Source: Breznakibacter sp047600785
GTDB lineage: Bacteria > Bacteroidota > Bacteroidia > Bacteroidales > Marinilabiliaceae
Assembly: GCA_047600785.1 (NCBI GenBank)
Contig: JASGKH010000002.1
Span: forward strand, 248,001 to 312,000
Direction of reading: 5' to 3'
Length of the DNA: 64,000 nucleotides
Part shown: positions 38,636-49,014 of the stretch, one piece after another
Layout of the letters: each line of letters opens with the position of its first letter
Position numbering within the stretch: the stretch's first letter is position 1
Notes under the pieces: generated by a model
What the model was told of the DNA's origin: nothing
The model's input: the letters and a program-made list of their open reading frames with translations, nothing else
Database searches by the model: none
Made by a program: the position numbers and the translations under genes

Positions 38636-41359
38636 ATGGGAACAATGTCTTTTGTGAAAAACCTTTGGCTGATGATCGCGGTAACGGGAGTTGCCTTTTC
38701 GGCTTTGGGCCAGAAAAAGGATTTGGTATTGTTGTCGCCCGATAAACGGTTAAAAGTCGGGGTGACTTGCGGCGATACGTTGAAATACACCTTGACAAAG
38801 GATCAACAAACCATCTTAAGGCCATCGGCAATCGGATTGGTCTTAATGAACGGGCAAATGAAAGGCCTTCATCCGAAGGTAATCTCGGTGAAGACGAACA
38901 CAAAGCATGAAACCATTGCATCGCCCAATTACAAAGTGTCGGCGTTCGATGTCGGTTACAATGAACTGGTCGTCGGGTTTAAGGATGGGTATTCGTTGGA
39001 ACTGAGGGCTTATAACGAAGGCATTGCATATCGTTTTCGTACGTCGATGGACGGCACGTTAGAAATCAGGGATGAGCTGGCCGAGTTTAATTTCGATAAT
39101 GATTATGACGTCTATCTGCCGCATGCGAACGGAAAACGGGAAGCCATTGCCACGGCATTCCAAAACACTTACGAAGTGAAACCGTTATCGCAATCCGATA
39201 AAAGTGTTCCGTCGTTCCTGCCGGTGTTGGTCGACTATGGCAACGGTACCAAGCTGGTCATTACCGAATCGGATCTGGAAAGTTATCCGGGTATGTTTGT
39301 CCGGCCCAGTGGTGCCGGGCAATTAAAAGGTGAATTTGCCCGTTTGCCTCTCACAACGGAAAGAAATGCCTGGCGCCAACAGGAATTCGTGACAGGTCGT
39401 GGCGAAACGATTGCCGTGACAAAGGGTACCCGCACCTTTCCTTGGCGTGTCATGGTGGTCAGTGACAAGGATACCGATTTGCCGGCCAGCAACCTTGTGT
39501 ACGCATTGGCTTCGCCCAACAAAACCGGCGATTGTTCATGGATAAAATCCGGCAAGTCGGCCTGGGACTGGTGGAACGATTGGGGATTGTCGCAGGTCGG
39601 GTTCAAAGCGGGCGTCAACACCGAAACCTATCTGCATTTTATTGATTTTGCCTCTGAAAACCGCTTGGAATATATCATTCTGGATGAAGGTTGGTACGAT
39701 CCGCGCACAGGCGACATGTTAACCGCCATCTCCGCCATCGATTTGGAACGGCTGGTGGACTATGGCAAAAGCAAAAACGTGGGGATTATCCTCTGGACGG
39801 TTTTCAACGTGCTGGATGCCCAGCTTGAGCAGGCCTGCAAGCTCTATTCACAAATGGGGATCAAAGGGTTTAAAGTCGATTTTCTGGACCGCGATGACCA
39901 ACGGGCCGTTGAAATGGTCGAAAGGATTGCCCGAAAAGCGGCCGAGTACCGGTTGGTACTTGATCTTCATGGCATCTATAAACCCACGGGATTAAACCGT
40001 ACCTATCCCAATATCCTGAATTTCGAGAGCGTGTTCGGCATGGAAGAGATGAAATGGAGCGCCCCTGATGTGGACATGCCGTTATACGATGTCACCTTCC
40101 CGTTCATCCGCATGGTGGCCGGTCCGGTCGATTATACGCCTGGCGCCATGCGCAATGCCACCAGGGGGGATTTTAAGCCCATATATTCCAATCCTCTCAG
40201 CCAGGGGACACGTTGCCACCAGTTGGGTACCTATGTGGTTTTTGATTCGCCGCTCACCATGTTGTGCGACAACCCGACGGTTTACGGCAAGGAGCAGGAA
40301 TGCACCTCGTTTATCGCATCGTTGCCGTCGGTCATTGACCAAACCAGGGTGTTGCAGGGAAAACTGGGAGAATACATCGTCTCTGCCCGCCGCTCGGGCG
40401 AAAGTTGGTGTGTAGGGGGCCTGACCAACTGGGACGGGAGAGATGTGGATTTGGGATTCGATTTTTTAAGCTCTGATGTGCTGTATTGTGCCGAAATATT
40501 CAGGGACGGCACCAATGCCGGCAGGCAGGCGACCGATTACCGGCATGAAACGCTGGTCGTTAACCGCAACTCGACGCTGAAAATCCACATGGCTTCGGGC
40601 GGCGGCTTTGCCATGAAGCTTGAGCCCGTCACGGGCCGTTCGGTCACAAGCATTCCATTGTGGTTGAACATCAGTCCTTTTTACAAAAAGTATCTCGATG
40701 CCGACGGACTACCCATTGTCAGTTCGGGAAATGTAAGCGATCTGGCATTGGTACAGGCCCGTGAGGTGGTGATCCGGATGTTGTCAAAACGGCCCGATGT
40801 TGCCCAATACATGATCGGCAAAGGATGCCGGGTAATGGTCATTGGAGCCGGTGAACAGGTTTGTGATCTGCCCGAGTACTACCGCATCTGTAACTCGCCC
40901 GACAGCATAGCCTATTGGAACAAACGGGCACGTGGGTTTGGCGGTTCTCCCGAAGATGATTTCAGCTGCAGCTGTGGTGAAGAAAACCTGTTGGCCCTGC
41001 CTGTCGATAAATACGTCGGCGAGAATATTTTGGTGCACGAGTTTGCCCATATCGTGCACACGGTCGGCATCGCCGGCGTTAACCCCAACTTCGACCACGA
41101 ACTTGAAAGCGTCATGCAACATGCCATAGAAAAAGGGCTATGGAAAAACACGTATGCCATGACCAACAAAGAGGAGTATTTTGCCGAAGCAGTACAGTCG
41201 TTCTTCAACTGCAACCGTTACGCCGAAACCGAAAATGGGGTGCACGGTCCCATTAACCGGAGGGAAAAACTAAAACGTTACGATCCCGAAATGTACCGGC
41301 TGCTCCTCAGCTACTTTCCCGAGATAGACATTCCGTTGGCCAATGAAGTGCATTGGTAA
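38636..41359 (+). CDS. GH97 glycosidase fused to a C-terminal zinc metallopeptidase-like domain
   Basis: 907 residues with a signal peptide (VAFSALGQ). Residues 25-650 are GH97: the beta-sandwich N-domain, then (beta/alpha)8 with EYIILDEGWYDP, GFKVDFLDRDDQ (D415) and NFESVFGMEEMKW. An Asp in KVDF is what retaining, alpha-galactosidase-type GH97 use as nucleophile; inverting SusB-type enzymes lack it. Residues 660-907 are a separate domain with HEFAHIVH (801-808) and a downstream EEYFAE (846-851), a gluzincin-like zinc site, and a C-C-C-rich loop (FSCSCGEE). Known GH97 enzymes end near 650-700 residues, so the fusion is unusual. 22 bases after GH27, same operon. Confidence 0.9.
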   Translation: MGTMSFVKNLWLMIAVTGVAFSALGQKKDLVLLSPDKRLKVGVTCGDTLKYTLTKDQQTILRPSAIGLVLMNGQMKGLHPKVISVKTNTKHETIASPNYKVSAFDVGYNELVVGFKDGYSLELRAYNEGIAYRFRTSMDGTLEIRDELAEFNFDNDYDVYLPHANGKREAIATAFQNTYEVKPLSQSDKSVPSFLPVLVDYGNGTKLVITESDLESYPGMFVRPSGAGQLKGEFARLPLTTERNAWRQQEFVTGRGETIAVTKGTRTFPWRVMVVSDKDTDLPASNLVYALASPNKTGDCSWIKSGKSAWDWWNDWGLSQVGFKAGVNTETYLHFIDFASENRLEYIILDEGWYDPRTGDMLTAISAIDLERLVDYGKSKNVGIILWTVFNVLDAQLEQACKLYSQMGIKGFKVDFLDRDDQRAVEMVERIARKAAEYRLVLDLHGIYKPTGLNRTYPNILNFESVFGMEEMKWSAPDVDMPLYDVTFPFIRMVAGPVDYTPGAMRNATRGDFKPIYSNPLSQGTRCHQLGTYVVFDSPLTMLCDNPTVYGKEQECTSFIASLPSVIDQTRVLQGKLGEYIVSARRSGESWCVGGLTNWDGRDVDLGFDFLSSDVLYCAEIFRDGTNAGRQATDYRHETLVVNRNSTLKIHMASGGGFAMKLEPVTGRSVTSIPLWLNISPFYKKYLDADGLPIVSSGNVSDLALVQAREVVIRMLSKRPDVAQYMIGKGCRVMVIGAGEQVCDLPEYYRICNSPDSIAYWNKRARGFGGSPEDDFSCSCGEENLLALPVDKYVGENILVHEFAHIVHTVGIAGVNPNFDHELESVMQHAIEKGLWKNTYAMTNKEEYFAEAVQSFFNCNRYAETENGVHGPINRREKLKRYDPEMYRLLLSYFPEIDIPLANEVHW

Positions 41360-41408
41360 GTGTCTTTTTTTTGCGTACAAAAATTAACAAATAGCCCGGG
41401 GTTCGCAT

Positions 41409-41526
41409 GGTAAAATCGTCTAATTATTACATTATCAGTTGGTAACGAAATGTTAAAGGATGTAGTTTTTAGACGATTTTGCGGGTATTATAGACGATTT
41501 TACGGCCCTAATAGACCACGATTCTT
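41409..41526 (+). promoter_or_regulatory. Array of TAGACGATTTT boxes upstream of the GH127-SusC operon
   Basis: Three direct boxes start at 41470 (TAGACGATTTTGCGG), 41491 (TAGACGATTTTACGG) and 41512 (TAGACCACGATT), each exactly 21 bases apart. A fourth copy in reverse orientation lies at 41409-41422 (GGTAAAATCGTCTA). The 264-base gap holds no gene. These are the likely operators of the HTCS; the first two copies differ at one base only. Confidence 0.75.
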
Positions 41527-41623
41527 GAATTTTGCTTTCACAGCTGTTTGAAAATCCTTTAAAAGATCCACCTCATTCTGTCGAATCAAAAAAGTATGAC
41601 GGCAGACAAATACTTATATCCCG

Positions 41624-44017
41624 ATGAAGGTTAAAATCATTCCTTTTGTTCTCTGTTCCGTGCCTCTGTGGTTCTCGTGCGGCACGCCCAAAAACGACAC
41701 ATTCAAATCCATTGAACAGGTTCCGTTTACCAGCGTTCATTACACCGATGGTTTTTGGGCCCCGCGTATCGAAACCAACCGTACTGTCTCGATTCCGTCG
41801 GCGTTTAGGGAATGCGAGAAAAACGGCCGGTTCGACAATTTTGCCCTGGCCGGCCATTTGATAGAAGGCGAGCACAAAGGCGATTTCTCGTTCGACGATA
41901 CCGATCCATACAAAATTATTGAAGGAGCATCATACTCTTTGGCCGTGAAATACGATAAGGCTCTGGATGCTTATCTGGACAGTGTGATTACCCTCATTGC
42001 GGCAGCCCAGGAACCGGACGGCTATTTAACAACCTGCGTGACCAACAAATGCACCCGTTTGTCGGGGTGGTGGGGATCATCGCGGTGGGAAAAGATCAAC
42101 AGCCACGAGCTTTACAACAGCGGGCACCTGTACGAAGCGGCCGTGGCGCACTATCAGGCCACCGGAAAGCGTACCCTTTTGGATATCGCCATCAAAAACG
42201 CCGATTTGATTTGCACGGTGTTTGGTCCCGGTCCAGACCAAAAGCACGTCCCGTCGGGCCACCCCATTGTGGAGATGGGGCTGGCAAAGCTTTACAAAGT
42301 AACCGGTGAGAAAAAGTATCTCGATTTGGCCAAGTATTTTGTCGAAGAAACGGGAAGGGGAACCGATGGACACCACCTGAGTGAATATAGCCAGGACCAT
42401 ATGCCCATCTTGCAACAAGATGAGATCAGGGGACATGCCGTGCGTGCCGGTTATCTCTATTCGGGGGTAGCCGATGTGGCCGCATTGACCAACGATACTG
42501 CCTATTTCAACGCTTTGACCCGTATTTGGGACAACATGGCAAGCAGGAAGCTTTTTGTCACGGGCGGCATCGGATCGCGTGCGCAGGGCGAAGGATTTGG
42601 CCCCGACTATGAGCTGAACAACCAAACTGCCTACTGCGAGACCTGTGCCGCCATTGCCAATGTGTATTGGAACGAGCGCATGTTTTTGGCTACCGGCCAC
42701 GGCAAATACATCGACGTGCTGGAACGTGCGTTGTACAATGGGGTGATTTCGGGCGTATCGCTGAGCGGGGACAGGTTTTTTTACGACAACCCGCTCGAAT
42801 CGTCGGGACAACACGAGCGTCAGGCATGGTTTGGTTGTGCCTGTTGCCCCGGCAACATCACCCGTTTCGTGGCGTCTGTGCCCGGTTACACTTATGCGTC
42901 GTATGGCGATGAGGTATTTGTAAACTTGTTCGTGCAAAGTCACGGTACCGTAAAGGTTGGGGGACAAAATGTCAACATTGAGCAAACCACCGGGTATCCA
43001 TGGCAGGGCAACGTGAAGATAGCCGTTTTCCCATCGGTCCCGGGCACGTTTACATTGAAGGTGCGTATTCCCGGTTGGGCCCGTCAGCAGCCCGTACCGA
43101 CCGATCTGTACCGGTTTTTGCATCCGTTGGCCGAATCGTTCGAATTGCTGGTGGACGGTAAAAAAGTTGACGCCCCGGTTGAAGACGGCTATGCGGCCGT
43201 GACCCGCAAATGGAAAGACGGTGATGTCGTGGAACTTCGTTTACCCATGGACGTGCAGCGGATACAAGCCAACGGGAACGTAAAGGACGATCTGGGCAAG
43301 TTGGCCATCCAACGCGGGCCCGTGGTGTATTGCCTCGAAGGCATTGACCAGGCCGATCACCATGTATTCAACAAATATCTCCCCGAAAATGCCCGGTTTC
43401 AGGTTGAATACCAGTCTGATCTGTTGAATGGCGTGACGGTATTGAAAACCAACGGCAAGGAAGTTGTGGACGACAACGGCCAGGTGACCGAAAAAGAGAC
43501 TTTGCTGACCGCAGTTCCCTATTCGACATGGAACAACCGGGGAAACGGCGAAATGGCCGTGTGGATCCCTTCTGCGGCCCAATATGCACGGCCAACGCCT
43601 TCCCCGACCATCGCCTCTCAGGCAGAAACCATCGATGGATATGGGTACAACGACCAGTGGGAGCCACAGAGTTCGTCCGATATTTCGAAACCGTACCATT
43701 ACTGGTGGTTAAAAAAGGGCATCGAAGTGTCGGCAGGATACCGGTTTCAAAAGCCCGAGAAAATATCAAATGTACAAGTGTATTGGCTCTACTTTGACCA
43801 CTACGACGGTAATTACCGTGTGCCCGGGAGTTGGAAACTCCTCTATAGGTCGGGCAACGAATGGAGGGAAGTAAAAGCCAAAGGCGCATACACCACCCGG
43901 AAGGATTGCTATAACACGCTCGATTTCGAGCCGGTGGTGACCACGGAACTCAAATTGGTTGCCAAACTGCAAAAAGACGAATCGGGCGGCATCATTGAAT
44001 GGAAAGTCAACCGCTGA
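41624..44017 (+). CDS. GH127 beta-L-arabinofuranosidase (lipoprotein)
   Basis: 797 residues. Signal ends in PLWFSC, a plausible lipobox, so probably lipid-anchored. GH127 (DUF1680) features: (alpha/alpha)6 barrel start VPFTSVHYTDGFWAPR, HELYNSGHLYEAAVAHYQATGKR, AYCETCAAIAN, and FGCACCPGNITRF. In the family, Glu and Cys of CETC plus the last two Cys of CACC bind zinc, and the first Cys of the CC pair is the nucleophile; all are present. Removes beta-L-arabinofuranose, e.g. from extensin-type hydroxyproline arabinosides. The C-terminal 130 residues are an added beta-sandwich seen in the long form. Starts 98 bases after the last box. Confidence 0.93.
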   Translation: MKVKIIPFVLCSVPLWFSCGTPKNDTFKSIEQVPFTSVHYTDGFWAPRIETNRTVSIPSAFRECEKNGRFDNFALAGHLIEGEHKGDFSFDDTDPYKIIEGASYSLAVKYDKALDAYLDSVITLIAAAQEPDGYLTTCVTNKCTRLSGWWGSSRWEKINSHELYNSGHLYEAAVAHYQATGKRTLLDIAIKNADLICTVFGPGPDQKHVPSGHPIVEMGLAKLYKVTGEKKYLDLAKYFVEETGRGTDGHHLSEYSQDHMPILQQDEIRGHAVRAGYLYSGVADVAALTNDTAYFNALTRIWDNMASRKLFVTGGIGSRAQGEGFGPDYELNNQTAYCETCAAIANVYWNERMFLATGHGKYIDVLERALYNGVISGVSLSGDRFFYDNPLESSGQHERQAWFGCACCPGNITRFVASVPGYTYASYGDEVFVNLFVQSHGTVKVGGQNVNIEQTTGYPWQGNVKIAVFPSVPGTFTLKVRIPGWARQQPVPTDLYRFLHPLAESFELLVDGKKVDAPVEDGYAAVTRKWKDGDVVELRLPMDVQRIQANGNVKDDLGKLAIQRGPVVYCLEGIDQADHHVFNKYLPENARFQVEYQSDLLNGVTVLKTNGKEVVDDNGQVTEKETLLTAVPYSTWNNRGNGEMAVWIPSAAQYARPTPSPTIASQAETIDGYGYNDQWEPQSSSDISKPYHYWWLKKGIEVSAGYRFQKPEKISNVQVYWLYFDHYDGNYRVPGSWKLLYRSGNEWREVKAKGAYTTRKDCYNTLDFEPVVTTELKLVAKLQKDESGGIIEWKVNR

Positions 44018-44076
44018 CCGGCAGAGAAAAAAACCGAAAAAAATACCCCCTATAATCTATTTAAACCTGCGAAAAA

Positions 44077-47000
44077 ATGAAAGTAAAATCTATCACAAAA
44101 AGCGCTTTGCACAAAAGCCTGCTGCGATTGGCGACTTGCACTTTCTTGATTTCGGGACTAGGCCAGCATGCCGCTTGGGCCAGGTCCGGAAGTCTGGAGC
44201 CTGCTGCAATACAGGCCGGTCAACAACAAACGTTAGCCATCACCGGGAGGGTGGTGGGCGAGGATGGCGAAGGGATTCCCGGCGTGAACGTGTCGGAAAA
44301 AGGCACCACCAATGGGTCCGTTACCGACCTGAACGGCCATTATTTGCTTCATGTAAAACCGGGAAGTACGTTGGTCTTTTCTTATTTGGGTTATACGACC
44401 CGGGAAATTCCGGTGGGAAGCCAAACGACCATAAACATAACGCTGGCCGAGGATACCAAAATATTCGAAGAAGTGGTGGTGATCGGTTATGGGACCCAAC
44501 GTAAGGGTGATGTGACCAGTGCCGTGGCCAGCGTCAAGGCCGAGAATTTTGTTCAGGGCAAAATTGGCGATGCGGCCGAACTGGTAAAAGGGAAGATCGC
44601 CGGGTTGAGCATCGTCAAATCATCGGGCGACCCGAATGCCACATCCAGCATTATGCTCCGCGGGATTACGACCATCATGGGGAATGTGTCGCCGCTGGTG
44701 CTGGTCGATGGGATCGAAGGCTCGTTGACCACGGTCGCTCCCGAGAACATTGCCTCCATCGATGTACTGAAAGATGCGTCGGCCGCGGCCATTTACGGGA
44801 CCCGGGGTGCCAACGGGGTAATCATCATTACCACCAAATCGGGCAAGCGTGACGGCAAATCCCGCGTCACTTACTCAAGTTACCTCTCGTTTTCCGATTG
44901 GTACAAAACTGCCGATTTTATGGATTACCGTGACATTATTTACGGCCGTACCTCCTTTTCGTACGAAGGCTATGATACGGATTGGCTGGAAGCCGTGACC
45001 CGCAAGGCAGGTTATATGCAAAACCATTCGATTAGTTTTGAGGGTGGCTCACAAACGTCGACTTACTCGGCCAACGTGACCTATTCCGACGAAGAGGGCA
45101 TCATGCGCAAAAGCGACAGTCGTAACCTTAGGGCCCAACTTGATTTGAACCAATATGCGCTGAACGATCTTGTGAAGTTCAATGTCAACGTGCTTTACGG
45201 GACGCACAAAAACACCAATAACAATAACACTTACGTGTATCGCCAGGCATTGATACACAACCCGTCGTCGCCCGTTTACAACGGAGACGGCTCTTATTAC
45301 GAAGAGTTTAGCCGTTTCCAGTATTACAATCCGGTAGAGATACAGAATGAACTTATTGGCGACACACGTTCAAAGTACGCACGTCTCACGGGTAACGTGA
45401 CCATTGAGCCCATCCGTGGCTGGCAAACCAATTTGATGGTATCGCTGAAAGAGAACGAATCGGCCGGCCAGAACTACTACACCAGTGACTACTATACCCA
45501 GGCGGTGGGGCAAATAAGAGGTACCGCCACCAAATCCTCAGGCAACGGGACCAGCAAAAACCTGGAACTGACGTCGAAATACAATCTCTCGGTCGGCAAG
45601 AACCATCTGACCGCGTTGGTCGGCTATAGCTACCTGTATAACGTCAACGACGGATTTGGTGCGGGGAACTCAAACTTTCCTTCGGAATCTTATCTGTACA
45701 ACAACCTCGGACAGGGAACCTACCTGACCGATGATGACCATACGGCAAGCATGAGTTCTTACAAAGACGACAACACGCTGGTCGGTTTTTTTGGCCGTGC
45801 CAGCTATGGTTACGGCGATCGTTACAATGCCATGCTAAGCGTACGTCACGAAGGATCTTCCAAATTTGGCGAAAATAACAAATGGGGAACTTTCCCTTCC
45901 GTGTCGCTGGGTTGGACGTTGAGCAACGAAAGCTTCATGAAGGACCTTGGTTGGTTCGATAATTTGAAACTTCGCCTGGGGTACGGAGTAACGGGCGTCA
46001 TCCCAACCGATTCCTATTTGTCGCTGACAACGTATGATTACGATGCATACGGCAAGCACTTGAGCTCCGACGGCGAATGGACCCCTTCGTTGAAGATTGC
46101 CCAAAACCCCAATCCCGATTTAAAATGGGAAAAGACCCACGAATGGAACCTGGGAATAGACTGGGCCATCCTGAATTCACGGATAAGCGGCTCTGTCGAT
46201 CTCTATTCGAAAAAAACCGTCGACCTGCTTTACGATTATGCGGTGCCCGTGCCCCCGAATATGTATGGATCTACCCTTGCCAACGTCGGCAAAATGCGCA
46301 ATAATGGTATTGAGTTGATGGTTAGTGCGGTACCTGTAAGGACAAGCCGGTTCGAGTGGAACACTACGCTGACTCTTTCCCACAACGACAACAAGCTTTT
46401 AAGCCTTTCGAACGATTTGTACGAAACCGATAATTTCAAAGAAATAGATTATGGCGGTTTGGGCGATCCGATCTCGGTTCCGACGCACTGCATGGAAGTA
46501 GGGCACCGTTTGGGCGATTTCTGGGGCTTAAAATCGGCAGGCGTCAGCAAAGACGGTTTCGTGTGGGTGGAAGTTTCCGACGGCAACGGCGGTTGGGTAA
46601 CCAAGGAATTCGATACCAAATACAACGAACAAACCAACCGTCAGCGTTTGGGCAACGGTCTTCCCCAGGTTTATGCGGGATGGGAAAACTCGTTCCGTTA
46701 CAAAGGGTTTGACCTTAGCCTGTTGTTTACCGGGCAGTTTGGGTTTCAGATACTCAATACGCAACGTGCTTTCTACGAAAACAACTCCATTGCCTACAAC
46801 CGTTTAAAGTCGGCCGCTAAACAGTATGGTGCCGTCGATGCATCGGGCGTTGCGGTAATTGACGAAACAACGGGCAAACAACAAATGGTGAAACTATCCA
46901 GCTCTATGTCACAAGGCTTTTGGAGCGACCATATCGAAGACGGTGATTTTGTGAAATTGTCAAGCGCTACGTTGGGATATACGTTCCCAATTCCAGAATC

Positions 47001-47181
47001 CATGGCAAAATACATCCAAAAACCGCGACTGTACGTTTCGGGCCAGAACCTGTTCTGTATCACCGGTTATTCCGGCCTCGATCCCGAGGTATCCAATTAT
47101 TTCCTGGCCCCAGGCCTCGACTATCGCGACAAATACCCAACTGTCCGCACTTATACAATAGGCCTTACCGTTAATTTCTAA
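44077..47181 (+). CDS. SusC-like TonB-dependent transporter
   Basis: 1034 residues. Signal peptide, then a CarboxypepD_reg-like domain (ITGRVVGEDGEGIPGVNVSEKGTTNGSVTDLNGHY), plug with EEVVVIGYGTQRKGDVTSAVASV and the SusC signature PLVLVDGIEGSLTTVAPENIASIDVLKDASAAAIYGTRGANGVIIITTKSG, then a 22-strand barrel ending in an aromatic NF. It imports oligosaccharides across the outer membrane with the SusD protein. No STN domain, so it does not signal to an anti-sigma factor; regulation fits the HTCS. 60 bases after GH127, likely the same operon. Confidence 0.97.
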   Translation: MKVKSITKSALHKSLLRLATCTFLISGLGQHAAWARSGSLEPAAIQAGQQQTLAITGRVVGEDGEGIPGVNVSEKGTTNGSVTDLNGHYLLHVKPGSTLVFSYLGYTTREIPVGSQTTINITLAEDTKIFEEVVVIGYGTQRKGDVTSAVASVKAENFVQGKIGDAAELVKGKIAGLSIVKSSGDPNATSSIMLRGITTIMGNVSPLVLVDGIEGSLTTVAPENIASIDVLKDASAAAIYGTRGANGVIIITTKSGKRDGKSRVTYSSYLSFSDWYKTADFMDYRDIIYGRTSFSYEGYDTDWLEAVTRKAGYMQNHSISFEGGSQTSTYSANVTYSDEEGIMRKSDSRNLRAQLDLNQYALNDLVKFNVNVLYGTHKNTNNNNTYVYRQALIHNPSSPVYNGDGSYYEEFSRFQYYNPVEIQNELIGDTRSKYARLTGNVTIEPIRGWQTNLMVSLKENESAGQNYYTSDYYTQAVGQIRGTATKSSGNGTSKNLELTSKYNLSVGKNHLTALVGYSYLYNVNDGFGAGNSNFPSESYLYNNLGQGTYLTDDDHTASMSSYKDDNTLVGFFGRASYGYGDRYNAMLSVRHEGSSKFGENNKWGTFPSVSLGWTLSNESFMKDLGWFDNLKLRLGYGVTGVIPTDSYLSLTTYDYDAYGKHLSSDGEWTPSLKIAQNPNPDLKWEKTHEWNLGIDWAILNSRISGSVDLYSKKTVDLLYDYAVPVPPNMYGSTLANVGKMRNNGIELMVSAVPVRTSRFEWNTTLTLSHNDNKLLSLSNDLYETDNFKEIDYGGLGDPISVPTHCMEVGHRLGDFWGLKSAGVSKDGFVWVEVSDGNGGWVTKEFDTKYNEQTNRQRLGNGLPQVYAGWENSFRYKGFDLSLLFTGQFGFQILNTQRAFYENNSIAYNRLKSAAKQYGAVDASGVAVIDETTGKQQMVKLSSSMSQGFWSDHIEDGDFVKLSSATLGYTFPIPESMAKYIQKPRLYVSGQNLFCITGYSGLDPEVSNYFLAPGLDYRDKYPTVRTYTIGLTVNF

Positions 47182-47194
47182 TAATTCGGATATC

Positions 47195-48892
47195 ATGAAA
47201 ATACTAAAATATTCCATTTTTGGCCTTGCTGTAGGCCTGGTGTTGACATTCAGTGCCTGTACCGACCTTACCGAAACGGTTTACAGCGAATTGACCGACG
47301 AGACCATTGACGTAAACGACCCCGAAATAGTAGGGTACATGATGGGCGAGGCTTATGCGCAATTCCGTTTCCTCTACTGGGGATGGAACGGCTATTTCGA
47401 TTTAAACGAAGAGTGCAGCGATACCTATATGACCCCGAAACGCATCGGTATAGGCTGGGGCGACCTTTATGTGAACATGCACAAACACAGTTGGAACTCG
47501 ACCCTCGGACATATCGACGGATTGTGGAATTATGCGTATGTGGGCATCGGGTATACCAACAAGTGTCTGGACGTGTTGCCCGAAACGGGAAACAGCCAGG
47601 CCCAAATGCGTTTTTTACGTGCCCTCAACTACTACATCCTGCTCGATGCGTTCCGCAACGTTCCGCTCGAGACGACCCAGGCTAACCTGCCTGCCGGATA
47701 CTTGCCGCAACAGGTCTCTGCCGATTCCATATTCAACTTTTGCGTGAGCGAGCTGAACGCGATCAAGAACGATCTGGGGACCGAAAAGGTGTTCGGTTAT
47801 CCCAACCGTTATGCAGCTTGCATGACGTTGGCCAAACTTTACCTGAACTACAATACCTATTTTGGCAAAAACGATGGCACATATTATGAAAAGGCTCTTA
47901 CCGAGGTCAATGAGATCCTTACGGATGGAGGTTATTCGCTGGCTGCAAACTATCTGGATAATTTTAAGGAAGATATCTCTACGTCGTCTGAAGTGATTTT
48001 CGCGTTGCCGCTCGACAAAAAGAATGCATCGCACAATTATCTGATCAATAAATGCCTGGTCGGTGCAGGTGCGGCGGCCTACGGTTATACCGGCTCGCCA
48101 TGGAACGGCAGCTGCGCCGTGCCGCAATTCATCGAGAGCTACGAAGATGGAGACAACCGTTTGGGCTATACATGGACCGGCGGCGTGCAACGTGCCGCCA
48201 CGAAAGATGCCAGCGGCAACACCGTCCCCCAATCGGGCGACCCTATTGCATTTACGTCCGACGACTGGGCGGGACAGGGTGTGCTCAACTATTCGCTTAA
48301 AGTCCACTCGATCGACAACCCCGGGGCCTATCAGCAGGAAGGTTATCGGTTTGTGAAGAGCGAAATCGTGGCCGGCGATGGCGGGACTTATGGCAACGAT
48401 GTGGCGTTCTTTCGTCTGGCCGATGCAATGTTTATCAAGGCAGAATGTCTGTTGCGCCTGGGCCAGGACGAGCAAACTGCCGCCGATTTGGTCACGGATG
48501 TGCGTAAGCGTTCGTTTACGTCCGCTACCCAGGCGGTACGTACCGTGGCCCAGTTGAAAGGCGGTAGCCGTTACGACTACGGCCACCGCGAATATACCAG
48601 CCAGGGGTATGCCAACTGGGAAACTTACGTCACCACGAGCGAAGGTGGCAGCGACATCGAACTGGGCGGCCTGCTCGACGACCTGGGATGGGAATTTGTG
48701 GGTGAGCACCATCGCCGTCAGGATCTGGTCCGTTTTAAAACGACCGGCGGGCGCAACGTGTTCAACGGTAAATCGTGGTTCTGCAAAGATGCCACCACCG
48801 AAACCCATTGGAACTATTTCCCTATTCCCAAATCTGCTCTGGACGCAAACATATCGCTGATACAAAACGACGGTTACCAAAGTGCGAATTGA
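47195..48892 (+). CDS. SusD-like glycan-binding lipoprotein
   Basis: 565 residues. Lipobox in LTFSACTDL. SusD/RagB hallmarks: TPR-like helices, RFLRALNYYILLDAFRNVPLETTQ, TLAKLYLNYNTYFG, and a C-terminal LGWEFVGEHHRRQDLVRF followed by WNYFPIPKSALDAN. It caps the SusC barrel on the cell surface and captures oligosaccharides. Spacing to SusC is 13 bases, as usual for the pair. Confidence 0.97.
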   Translation: MKILKYSIFGLAVGLVLTFSACTDLTETVYSELTDETIDVNDPEIVGYMMGEAYAQFRFLYWGWNGYFDLNEECSDTYMTPKRIGIGWGDLYVNMHKHSWNSTLGHIDGLWNYAYVGIGYTNKCLDVLPETGNSQAQMRFLRALNYYILLDAFRNVPLETTQANLPAGYLPQQVSADSIFNFCVSELNAIKNDLGTEKVFGYPNRYAACMTLAKLYLNYNTYFGKNDGTYYEKALTEVNEILTDGGYSLAANYLDNFKEDISTSSEVIFALPLDKKNASHNYLINKCLVGAGAAAYGYTGSPWNGSCAVPQFIESYEDGDNRLGYTWTGGVQRAATKDASGNTVPQSGDPIAFTSDDWAGQGVLNYSLKVHSIDNPGAYQQEGYRFVKSEIVAGDGGTYGNDVAFFRLADAMFIKAECLLRLGQDEQTAADLVTDVRKRSFTSATQAVRTVAQLKGGSRYDYGHREYTSQGYANWETYVTTSEGGSDIELGGLLDDLGWEFVGEHHRRQDLVRFKTTGGRNVFNGKSWFCKDATTETHWNYFPIPKSALDANISLIQNDGYQSAN

Positions 48893-49014
48893 ATAAACCG
48901 GTTGGGGTAGTCTGATAAGTCCAATTCCTTTTTTAGGTGTAAATGTTTGATTTTTGCGAAACAAGGCGGCCTGGGAATCCGGCTTATTGGACACCTCAAC
49001 AAAAAAGTACAACC

